Assembly (NCBI GenBank): GCA_021731215.1
Contig: JAKFXU010000310.1
Coordinates: forward strand, 1-5,045
Length of the DNA: 5,045 nt
Origin: Rhodoferax sp.
GTDB lineage: Bacteria; Pseudomonadota; Gammaproteobacteria; Burkholderiales; Burkholderiaceae_C
Reading direction: 5' to 3'
Shown here: in pieces, positions 1-5,045 of the stretch
How positions within the stretch are numbered: position 1 is the first letter of the stretch
Layout of the letters: each line of letters begins with the position of its first letter
Notes under the pieces: generated by a model
The model's input: the letters and a program-made list of their open reading frames with translations, nothing else
The model's database searches: none
Told to the model about the DNA's origin: nothing
Program-made: the position numbers and the translations under genes

Positions 1-2
1 AG

Positions 3-80
3 CACTTGCGCAGCTTGGTGGAGCGCGGTCATCTAAACCAGCAGGGCAGCGGGCGTGGCGTCTGGTATGAATTGCGGTGA
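3..80 (+). CDS. C-terminal end of a winged-helix-like protein (partial)
   Basis: This is the 3' end of a gene that begins before the window. The open frame runs from base 3 to a TGA at 78-80 and gives 25 residues, LRSLVERGHLNQQGSGRG followed by VWYELR after the first His. The pattern of a helix (LRSLVERGHL), a polar turn with GSGRG, and a short strand (VWYEL) is what I know from the last helix and wing of winged-helix domains. Such domains end AlbA_2/RecG-like predicted regulators (COG2865) and some Fic-family proteins. The other two forward frames give unremarkable sequence and stop at 34-36 and 68-70. The parent family cannot be settled from 25 residues. It lies on the same strand as the hydratase-phosphotransacetylase gene, about 190 bp upstream, so co-transcription is not obvious. 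Confidence 0.55.
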   Translation, partial: HLRSLVERGHLNQQGSGRGVWYELR

Positions 81-267
81 ATTCAGACCACATTGAGAGT
101 CATTGGACTTACCTGCCGGGGGGCGTTTCGCCGGTGTCTGAAATGGCGGGTCACGCAATGGCTGCAGTCAGCGCCAGCGAATTAGCGTGCGCCAGCGGCG
201 CTCGACCTAGGGTTTTCCCGTGCATACTCGAAGTTTTGCCAAAACAAGGCTCAAGGCCATCGCCAGC
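81..267. other. Intergenic region upstream of the hydratase-pta/ackA unit
   Basis: These 187 bp separate the upstream gene's stop from the ATG at 268. A 9-bp direct repeat GCGCCAGCG occurs at 171-179 and 189-197, giving an 18-bp period. The second copy begins a small GC-rich hairpin, GCGCC-AGC-GGCGC, at 189-201. A possible -10 (CATACT, 223-228, four of six consensus bases) lies 15 bp after a poor -35 (TCGACC, 202-207). It would start transcription near 235 and leave about 33 nt of leader before 268. This is weak evidence and I do not call a promoter. No RNA gene or reliable terminator is visible. Confidence 0.35.
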
Positions 268-1689
268 ATGAATTCCACCCTGAACACTGATCTGATTGAA
301 AACTTCACCTACGACGAAATCACGCCGGGCCAGAGCGCGCGCCTGCTGCGCACCCTGAGCCTGGCCGATATCGCGGCCTTTGCCGCCGTGTCGGGCGACA
401 CCAACCCGGCCCACCTGGATGCCGAGTTCGCCAACGACACCCTGTACCACGGTGTGATTGCGCACGGCATGTGGGGCGGCGCCCTGATTTCGGCCCTGCT
501 CGGGACCCAGTTTCCGGGCTCCGGCACCATTTACCAGGATCAGGTCTTGCACTTCACCAAACCGGTTCGCGTTGGTGACACCCTGACCGTGACGGTCACG
601 GTGCTGAGCAAGGACGACGCGCACCAGAGTGTCGAGCTTGACTGCCAGGTGCTCAATCAGAAAGGCGAGCGCGTGCTGCACGGCACCGCCAGGGTGCTGG
701 CGCCCCGGGTCAAGGTGCGCCTGCCGCGCGTCCATGCGCCGCAAATCAGCCTGTTTGACCCGCAAGCGCGGTTCCGGGATCTGCTGGCCTTGAGTGCCGG
801 CATGGCGGCGGTGCGCTGCGCCGTGGTTCATCCCTGCGATGTGGGTTCGCTCAGCGGCGCCATGGACTCGGCGCGCCACGGCCTGATTGTGCCGGTGTTG
901 ATTGGTCCCGAAGTGCGCATTCGCCATCTGGCCAAGGAGGCTGGCATCGACCTGGCCGGCGTCGAGATCATCTCGGTGCCGCACAGCCATGCGGCGGCGG
1001 AAAAGGCGGCCGACATGGCGGCCAAGGGCGAGGTCGAGGTGCTGATGAAAGGCAGTCTGCACACCGACGAGTTGATTGTCGCCGTGCTGGCGCGAGCGGA
1101 GCTGCGCACCGGGCGGCGCATGTCGCATGTGTTCCGCTTTGATGTGCCCCTGTACAGCAAGCCGCTGCTGATCACCGACGCCGCGCTCAACATTCGCCCC
1201 AGCCTGAAGGAAAAGGCCGACATCATCCAGAACGCCATCGACTTCGCGCGCATCCTGGGCGTGGCCACGCCCAAGGTCGCGATCCTGTCGGCGGTGGAAA
1301 CCGTCAACCCCAACATTCCCTCCACGCTCGACGCCGCCGCCCTGTGCAAAATGGCCGACCGCGGCCAGATCACCGGTGGCGTGCTCGATGGCCCGCTGGC
1401 TTTTGACAACGCGATTTCGGCCCAGGCCGCGCGCATCAAGAATATCGAATCAAAGGTGGCCGGCAACGCCGACATCCTGGCGGTGCCGGACCTGGAGTCG
1501 GGCAATATGCTGGCCAAGCAACTGGAGTACCTGGCGGGTGCCAGCGGCGCCGGCCTGGTGCTGGGCGCGCGCGTGCCGATTGCGCTGACCAGCCGGGCCG
1601 ACGGCCCCCTGAACCGGGTCGCGTCCGCGCTACTGGCGCAACTGGCGGCGCACAACGCCCGGCGCGACCAGCCGCGCGACGTCTGGTAA
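268..1689 (+). CDS. Bifunctional MaoC-type enoyl-CoA hydratase / phosphate acetyl(butyryl)transferase
   Basis: This 473-residue cytoplasmic protein has two enzyme domains. Residues about 12-145 form a MaoC hot-dog (R)-enoyl-CoA hydratase with the signature SGDTNPAHLD; Asp44 and His49 are the expected catalytic pair. It would hydrate trans-2-enoyl-CoA to (R)-3-hydroxyacyl-CoA. Residues about 165-465 are a PTA/PTB transferase, exchanging CoA and phosphate on an acyl group, with KGSLHTDEL from Lys261, SHVF from Ser286, and GNADILAVPDLESGNML from Gly399. The length fits the known fusion family of about 465-480 residues. I chose ATG 268, with AAGG at 253-256, because the family homology begins there. 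A GTG at 220 with AGGG seven bases upstream would add 16 residues, but the first of those codons lack the gene's GC-rich third positions. ackA follows after 10 nt, so its acyl-phosphate product is probably passed to acetate kinase. The acyl chain used (acetyl, propionyl or butyryl) cannot be read from the sequence. Confidence 0.93.
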   Translation: MNSTLNTDLIENFTYDEITPGQSARLLRTLSLADIAAFAAVSGDTNPAHLDAEFANDTLYHGVIAHGMWGGALISALLGTQFPGSGTIYQDQVLHFTKPVRVGDTLTVTVTVLSKDDAHQSVELDCQVLNQKGERVLHGTARVLAPRVKVRLPRVHAPQISLFDPQARFRDLLALSAGMAAVRCAVVHPCDVGSLSGAMDSARHGLIVPVLIGPEVRIRHLAKEAGIDLAGVEIISVPHSHAAAEKAADMAAKGEVEVLMKGSLHTDELIVAVLARAELRTGRRMSHVFRFDVPLYSKPLLITDAALNIRPSLKEKADIIQNAIDFARILGVATPKVAILSAVETVNPNIPSTLDAAALCKMADRGQITGGVLDGPLAFDNAISAQAARIKNIESKVAGNADILAVPDLESGNMLAKQLEYLAGASGAGLVLGARVPIALTSRADGPLNRVASALLAQLAAHNARRDQPRDVW

Positions 1690-1693
1690 GGGG
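1688..1693 (+). promoter_or_regulatory. Ribosome binding site of ackA
   Basis: AAGGGG overlaps the TAA stop of the preceding gene and sits six bases before the ATG at 1700. It fixes the ackA start and supports translation from the same mRNA as the hydratase-phosphotransacetylase gene. Confidence 0.7.
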
Positions 1694-1699
1694 CGCGCC

Positions 1700-2875
1700 A
1701 TGGCCATTCTTGCCGTCAATGCGGGCTCTTCCACGCTCAAGTTTTCCATCCACCCGCTGCTCAATCGGCAGGTGCAGCCCAGCGTGCTGACTGGCAGTAT
1801 CGAGGGGCTCGAGCCCGGTGGCGCGCCGGTGCTGGGCTGGACCTTTCAGGGGCAACGAATCAAGCGCCAACTACCGGCCACGGCGCAGCCGTTTGCCCAG
1901 GCCCTGCGCAGCCTGGGCGAACTGCTCAGCGCCGAGGCCGCGCTACCGAAGATCGATGCCATTGCCCACCGCGTGGTGCATGGCGGGCAGGATTTTTCGG
2001 CCAGCGTGCGCGTCACCGATGATGTGCTGGAGCGGTTGACCCGGCTCAATTCCTTGGCGCCCTTGCACCAGCCGGCCAATCTGCAGGGCATTCGGGCCTT
2101 TCAAAAAGCGTTTCCGGCCACGCCCCAGGTGGCCTGCTTTGACACCGCTTTCCACGCCACGCTGGCCGAGGTCGATTACGCCTTTGCCTTGCCAAAATCG
2201 GTGACTGAGCTGGGGGTGCGCCGCTACGGCTTTCATGGCCTGTCCTACCAGTACGTGATGGGTGTGCTGCAGCAGCGCAGCACACTCGCTGGTGGCCGGG
2301 TCCTGATGGCGCATCTGGGCAACGGCGCCAGCCTGTGCGCCGCGCGCGCGGGGCGCAGTTGCGCCACCACCATGGGTTTTTCGGCGCTTGACGGCTTGAT
2401 GATGGGCACCCGCAGCGGTTCACTTGATGCCGGCGTGCTCTTGTACCTGCTGGAGCAGGGCTGGGACCATGACCGGCTGCAAACCCTGCTCTACAAACAA
2501 AGCGGTCTGCTCGGGGTGTCGGGCATCTCGGCCGACATGCGGCGCCTGCGTGATGACGCCAGCCCAGCGGCGCAGCGCGCGATCGATCTGTTCACGCACC
2601 GGGTGGTACGCGAGTCGGGCGCACTGGTGGCCTGCATGAACGGGCTCGACCTGCTGAGCTTCAGCGGCGGCATTGGCGAGCATGACACGGTGCTGCGCCA
2701 GCAGGTGGGCGAACGCCTGGCCTGGCTCGGAGTAGCCATCGATCCGCTGTTGAACCAGCAGGCCACCGGTGACCAGGTGCTGGCCATTCATACGCCCGAG
2801 AGCCGGGTTGAGGTCTGGGTCATTCCGACTGACGAAGGGACGGTGGCGGCGCAGGAGGCGGCGCGCCTGCTTTGA
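1700..2875 (+). CDS. ackA: Acetate kinase (acetate/propionate kinase family)
   Basis: This cytoplasmic ASKHA-fold kinase interconverts acetyl-phosphate plus ADP with acetate plus ATP. Its 391 residues match the family length of about 395-400. Visible motifs, in order: NAGSSTLKF from Asn7; HRVVHGG with Arg91; PLHQP at 121-125; CFDTAFH with Asp148, the presumed catalytic Asp; RRYGFHGLS with His179, the transition-state His; HLGNGAS from His205; GTRSGS with Arg238; SGGIGEHD at 322-329, for nucleotide binding; and IPTDEG with Glu379 near the C terminus. All expected catalytic positions are present. One position is unusual: the second His of the classical GFHGTSH signature is Tyr183 (GFHGLSYQYV), which I recall from a proteobacterial branch of the family. 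The gene is 10 nt downstream of the hydratase-phosphotransacetylase fusion and probably in the same operon. Its last 56 bases are antisense to the tail of the convergent ATPase gene. Propionate or another short acid could also be a substrate. Confidence 0.96.
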   Translation: MAILAVNAGSSTLKFSIHPLLNRQVQPSVLTGSIEGLEPGGAPVLGWTFQGQRIKRQLPATAQPFAQALRSLGELLSAEAALPKIDAIAHRVVHGGQDFSASVRVTDDVLERLTRLNSLAPLHQPANLQGIRAFQKAFPATPQVACFDTAFHATLAEVDYAFALPKSVTELGVRRYGFHGLSYQYVMGVLQQRSTLAGGRVLMAHLGNGASLCAARAGRSCATTMGFSALDGLMMGTRSGSLDAGVLLYLLEQGWDHDRLQTLLYKQSGLLGVSGISADMRRLRDDASPAAQRAIDLFTHRVVRESGALVACMNGLDLLSFSGGIGEHDTVLRQQVGERLAWLGVAIDPLLNQQATGDQVLAIHTPESRVEVWVIPTDEGTVAAQEAARLL

Positions 2876-4031
2876 TCCGTAACTCAAGCCAGGAATGCAC
2901 GGGCCAGTCACTGCGGTTTTGGCCTTGCGCACCGCCAAATATGACGCTGCCACCCGCCAGGGTCGATGGATGATGGGCCGCAAAGGTCTTGAGGCCTTTG
3001 AAGTAATCAGGGTTGACCGTGGCGCCGGCTTTGATTTCGATCGCGTGCATCTTGCCACCTGCGGGCAACAGCAAGTCGACTTCGTTGCCTTCTGAGTCGC
3101 GATAGAAATACATCTCGGCGCTTTCACCCGCGTTCAGACGGTCTTTCATGGCTTCCATGATGACGAAGTTCTCAAACAGGCTGCCCCACAGCGGGTCGCG
3201 CGCTACCTGTTCGGGTGTGCGCAGTCCCAGCAACCAGCAGGCCAGGCCGACGTCATAAAAATAGAGCTTGGGTGATTTGACCAGGCGTTTGCCGGTGTTG
3301 GTAAACCAGGGCGGTAGCAAGTGCACGATATAGCTGGTTTGCAGCAGGTCGATCCATGCTCTGGCAGTGACGTGCGACACGCCCGCGTCGTTGCCCAGGC
3401 TGTTGAGGTTTAGCAACTGCCCGGTGCGCCCGGCACATAAGCGGACAAAACGCTCGAACCGTTGCAAATCATGAACCGCGGCGAGTTGGCGCAAATCGCG
3501 CTCGACATAAGTGGCGAAGTAGTCAGCCAGTGCTTGCGAGGGGTCAAGGCCCTTGTCATGGATGCGGGGGTAGAAACCGGCGAGCAGACTGCCGGCCAGG
3601 TCAGGTGTTTCCGGTGTGTCTTTCAAGCGTTGCACCTCAGCCAGCGTGAACGGCAGCAGGCGAAGCACGCCGGTACGCCCGGCCAGCGATTGCGAGACTT
3701 GCGTCATCAACTCAAATTGCTGGCTACCCGTAAGGATGAAACGCCCCGGCTGCGAGTTTGCGTCTACCATGCCTTGCAAATACGATGGCAGTTCGGGCGC
3801 ACGCTGTATCTCGTCAAATAGGGCGCCCTGCGCAAAGACCGCCAAAAAGCCCCGTGGATCGTTGGTGGCGTAGCGGCGAACGTCAGGGTCTTCCAGCGTA
3901 ACGTAGGGCTTGCCGGGAAAGAGGGCTTTCGCCAGCGTGGTTTTGCCGCTTTGCCGAGGCCCGGTGACGGTGACAACCGGATACTGTCTCGCAAGGCGTT
4001 GCAATGTTGGCGCGATGTTGCGTTCAATCAT
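2820..4031 (-). CDS. AAA-type ATPase with DUF4143 C-terminal region
   Basis: This 403-residue protein belongs to the large prokaryotic AAA_14/DUF4143 family, whose cellular role is not established. N-terminal ATPase: Walker A GPRQSGKTT (24-32), Walker B GALFDEIQ with Asp73-Glu74, and a sensor-like ILTGSQ (99-104). Residues about 205-245 look like a winged helix. The C-terminal part holds LFENFV (Glu287), GNEVDLLL (Asp319) and AIEIKAG (Glu332, Lys334), the order seen in PD-(D/E)xK nuclease folds. Nuclease activity is not established for this family. The start MIERNIAPTL is typical of the family, and there is no Shine-Dalgarno sequence before it. Homology appears to end near residue 384; the last 18 or so residues are proline-rich (APPPAPPP) and are encoded antisense to ackA. 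An operator-like palindrome lies just upstream. By eye its base composition is less GC-rich than its neighbours, consistent with an accessory, possibly acquired, gene. There is no adjacent toxin, antitoxin or partner gene. Confidence 0.92.
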   Translation of the reverse strand: MIERNIAPTLQRLARQYPVVTVTGPRQSGKTTLAKALFPGKPYVTLEDPDVRRYATNDPRGFLAVFAQGALFDEIQRAPELPSYLQGMVDANSQPGRFILTGSQQFELMTQVSQSLAGRTGVLRLLPFTLAEVQRLKDTPETPDLAGSLLAGFYPRIHDKGLDPSQALADYFATYVERDLRQLAAVHDLQRFERFVRLCAGRTGQLLNLNSLGNDAGVSHVTARAWIDLLQTSYIVHLLPPWFTNTGKRLVKSPKLYFYDVGLACWLLGLRTPEQVARDPLWGSLFENFVIMEAMKDRLNAGESAEMYFYRDSEGNEVDLLLPAGGKMHAIEIKAGATVNPDYFKGLKTFAAHHPSTLAGGSVIFGGAQGQNRSDWPVHSWLELRIKAGAPPPAPPPSLRQSE

Positions 4032-4037
4032 GGCCGC

Positions 4038-4046
4038 ATGATAGCA
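4038..4046 (-). promoter_or_regulatory. Extended -10 element of the DUF4143 ATPase gene, probable leaderless start
   Basis: Read on the minus strand this is TGCTATCAT: the TG of an extended -10, one spacer base, and TATCAT, which matches five of six bases of TATAAT. Counting the last hexamer base (4038) as -7 puts +1 at 4031, exactly the A of the ATPase start codon. No good -35 exists at 17 bp (TTCTTC), which is tolerable with an extended -10. No Shine-Dalgarno sequence lies within range of the ATG. Together this suggests a leaderless mRNA. This is inference from spacing only. Confidence 0.45.
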
Positions 4047-4050
4047 ATTT

Positions 4051-4085
4051 CCTGCAATTTGAAGAAATGTTATTCAAATTGCAGG
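4051..4085. promoter_or_regulatory. Perfect 13-bp inverted repeat, probable operator
   Basis: CCTGCAATTTGAA at 4051-4063 and its exact reverse complement TTCAAATTGCAGG at 4073-4085 flank a 9-base spacer. A third half-site core, GCAATTT at 4044-4050, stands in direct repeat ten bases from the same heptamer at 4054-4060. The array covers the -35 region of the ATPase promoter and abuts its -10, the usual position of a repressor site. No T-run follows on either strand, so an intrinsic terminator is unlikely. The ATPase, with its winged-helix-like segment, is one candidate ligand (autoregulation), but nothing here proves it. Confidence 0.6.
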
Positions 4086-4137
4086 GAGCGACCGTACTAA
4101 TCTCGGTGTTTCACGATCAAGTGGAGCGGGAACTCTT

Positions 4138-4146
4138 TGCGATACT
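4138..4146 (+). promoter_or_regulatory. Possible extended -10 element of rsuA
   Basis: TGCGATACT consists of TG, one base, then GATACT (four of six consensus bases). The last hexamer base at 4146 is seven bases before the A of the rsuA ATG at 4153, so transcription could begin on the start codon. The rsuA start lacks a usable Shine-Dalgarno sequence: a GGGG at 4148-4151 is only one base away. No -35 is recognisable. The evidence is weak on its own. Confidence 0.3.
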
Positions 4147-4152
4147 TGGGGC

Positions 4153-4896
4153 ATGCAGTTACAAGACATTCTTTATTCCCAGGGTTTCGGTACCCGGCGC
4201 GTCTGCGCCGGTCTGGTGCAGCAGGGCCTGGTCCAGGTTTATGAGTCCAATGAGGCGCTGGTTCCGGTCGTCCATACCCAATCGGCTGCTGAATTTGCAG
4301 CCGATGGCTTGCGCTTGCGGGTTCAGGGGGTGGACTGGCCGTACCAGGAAAAGGCCTATGTGATGCTGCACAAGCCGACTGCCACCGAGTGTTCGCAAAA
4401 GCCATCCACCTATCCCAGTATTTACACCCTGCTGCCGTCGCCGCTGCGACTGCGGCCACAAAAGGGGGCGGTGCAGGGGGTGCAGGCGGTCGGGCGGCTC
4501 GATCAGGACACCACCGGTTTGCTGCTGTTGACCGATGACGGCAAGTTCATCCACCGCATGAGTTCGCCGCGCCATCACGTGCCCAAGGTGTACGAAGTGA
4601 CGGTCAAGCATCCGTTGGATCAGGCGCAGGTCAACAAGCTGCTGGCCGGCGTGGTGCTCGACGATGACCCCAAGCCGGTGCGGGCGGCGGCGGCAGAGTG
4701 GGTGTCAAGCCACCATTTGCGCCTGACCCTGACCGAGGGCAAGTACCACCAGGTCAAGCGCATGGTGGCCGCTGTCAGCAACCGGGTCGAGGCCCTGCAC
4801 CGCTCGCAGATTGGCGGCCTGCGCCTGCCCGCTGAGCTGGCGCCCGGCCAGTGGCGCTGGCTCAGTGCGGCCGATCTGAAGCTCATCACCGGCTGA
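4153..4896 (+). CDS. rsuA: 16S rRNA pseudouridine(516) synthase RsuA
   Basis: This enzyme isomerises U516 of 16S rRNA to pseudouridine during small-subunit assembly in the cytoplasm. It has 247 residues against 231 in Escherichia coli. Residues about 1-40 resemble an S4 RNA-binding domain (ILYSQGFGTRRVCAGLVQQGLVQV in shortened form: short helix, RR, then LVQ strand). VMLHKP at 70-75 opens the catalytic domain. GRLDQDTTGLLLLTDDG begins at Gly114, with catalytic Asp117. RMSSPRHHVPKVYEVTV (135-151) and EGKYHQVKRMVAAVSN (195-210) match RsuA block by block, as does IGG at 220-222. The RHH and KxY features favour RsuA over RluB, RluE and RluF. ATG 4153 is the first in-frame start and lacks a good ribosome binding site. 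It is divergent from the ATPase gene and convergent with the EF-G-like gene, so it is probably a single-gene transcript. Confidence 0.93.
   Translation: MQLQDILYSQGFGTRRVCAGLVQQGLVQVYESNEALVPVVHTQSAAEFAADGLRLRVQGVDWPYQEKAYVMLHKPTATECSQKPSTYPSIYTLLPSPLRLRPQKGAVQGVQAVGRLDQDTTGLLLLTDDGKFIHRMSSPRHHVPKVYEVTVKHPLDQAQVNKLLAGVVLDDDPKPVRAAAAEWVSSHHLRLTLTEGKYHQVKRMVAAVSNRVEALHRSQIGGLRLPAELAPGQWRWLSAADLKLITG
4281..4305. repeat. 9-bp perfect inverted repeat inside rsuA
   Basis: ATCGGCTGC at 4281-4289 and GCAGCCGAT at 4297-4305 flank a 7-base loop. The arms lie in the rsuA segment joining the S4 and catalytic domains (residues about 43-51). It could form a stem in the mRNA near the 5' end, but a chance pairing in GC-rich alanine codons is quite possible. 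Confidence 0.4.
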
Positions 4897-4930
4897 TCAC
4901 AGGCTCCGGTCAACGCCTGGACGCGCGGCT

Positions 4931-5045
4931 TTACTCGTCGCCCAGGTTGGTCGCCTTGTATTGGCTGGCGAGTTGCTGTTGCGTGCCATCGGGCACCTGG
5001 GCGTAGTGCGAGAACGCGATGCGGTACGAACCCTGACCGCCGGTG
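4931..5045 (-). CDS. C-terminal end of an elongation factor G-like GTPase (partial)
   Basis: The gene runs off the right edge and only its last 37 codons and TAA (4931-4933) are present. They begin TGGQGSYRIAFSHYAQVP and end NLGDE. The motif TGGQGSY followed by FSHYxxVP is the closing strand and helix of EF-G domain V, especially in the shorter paralogous EF-G class (EF-G type II/FusA-like) rather than the canonical fusA, which ends with a TxGRASYTMEF-type sequence in E. coli. If that is right, the protein is a translational GTPase, either in translocation or ribosome recycling or in an uncharacterised paralogue role. Which of these cannot be decided from the fragment. The gene converges on rsuA with a 34-bp gap (4897-4930) in which I see no clear terminator hairpin. 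Confidence 0.75.
   Translation of the reverse strand, partial: TGGQGSYRIAFSHYAQVPDGTQQQLASQYKATNLGDE

Noticed and set aside
122..132. GGCG-TTT-CGCC hairpin after the upstream gene as a terminator
   Set aside because: The stem is four base pairs and is not followed by T residues.
220..267. GTG at 220 as the start of the hydratase-phosphotransacetylase protein
   Set aside because: AGGG seven bases upstream makes it possible, but most of its first ten codons end in A or T, unlike the rest of the gene. The family homology begins just after the ATG at 268.
77..271. Small 64-residue open frame upstream of the hydratase-phosphotransacetylase gene
   Set aside because: It has no ribosome binding site that I can see, its product has no recognisable features, and it overlaps both the upstream stop and the ATG at 268.
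151..1128. 325-residue open frame on the minus strand opposite the hydratase-phosphotransacetylase gene
   Set aside because: It is antisense to a well-supported enzyme. Its product is rich in His, Gln, Arg and Ala with no recognisable domain, as expected from a mirrored GC-rich coding frame.
828..1655. 275-residue minus-strand open frame opposite the transacetylase domain
   Set aside because: It is low-complexity Ser/Ala/Arg sequence with no motif, and is a composition-driven shadow of the real gene.
2919..2939. Short inverted repeat GCGGT...ACCGC after ackA as a terminator
   Set aside because: It has only five paired bases with a long loop and no T-run, and lies inside the ATPase coding region.
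2820..4031. The DUF4143 ATPase as part of a toxin-antitoxin or multi-gene defence system
   Set aside because: No small partner gene or other defence gene lies beside it; both neighbours are metabolic or housekeeping genes. It cannot be called a system from this window.
4051..4085. The 13-bp palindrome as an intrinsic terminator or transposon end
   Set aside because: There is no T-run on either side, it lies between divergent gene starts where no terminator is needed, and no second copy or target duplication flanks the ATPase gene.
4159..4611. 150-residue minus-strand open frame opposite rsuA
   Set aside because: It lies entirely within rsuA, which has clear family motifs, and its product shows none.

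Overview
The window looks like chromosomal DNA from a high-GC betaproteobacterium, most likely order Burkholderiales and possibly Comamonadaceae (Rhodoferax/Polaromonas-like). This is an inference from the GC-rich third codon positions, the MaoC-phosphotransacetylase fusion next to acetate kinase, and the style of the RsuA and EF-G-like proteins. No RNA gene, IS element, CRISPR array or phage gene is visible.

Layout from left to right: (1) 3-80 (+), the last 25 codons of a protein ending in a winged-helix-like tail; (2) 81-267, an intergenic region with short repeats; (3) 268-1689 (+), a two-domain protein, MaoC-type (R)-enoyl-CoA hydratase fused to phosphate acetyl/butyryltransferase; (4) 1700-2875 (+), acetate kinase ackA, 10 nt downstream with a good ribosome binding site; (5) 2820-4031 (-), an AAA-type ATPase with a DUF4143 C-terminal region, convergent with ackA and overlapping its 3' end by 56 nt; (6) 4032-4152, a divergent intergenic region with a perfect 13-bp inverted repeat and an extended -10 element facing each way; (7) 4153-4896 (+), 16S rRNA pseudouridine-516 synthase rsuA; (8) 4931-5045 (-), the last 37 codons of an elongation factor G-like GTPase.

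Genes 3 and 4 form a metabolic unit. Phosphotransacetylase makes acyl-phosphate from acyl-CoA, and acetate kinase converts acyl-phosphate plus ADP to acid plus ATP (or the reverse). The hydratase domain ties this to 2-enoyl-CoA / (R)-3-hydroxyacyl-CoA chemistry, as in fatty acid or polyhydroxyalkanoate metabolism. RsuA and the EF-G-like protein belong to ribosome modification and translation.

The DUF4143 ATPase looks like an accessory gene placed between metabolic and housekeeping genes. It carries its own operator-like palindrome. Most of the window is ordinary. The parts worth a second look are the palindrome with two possible leaderless starts, the antisense overlap of the ATPase tail with ackA, and the hydratase-transacetylase fusion, whose physiological substrate is not clear to me.
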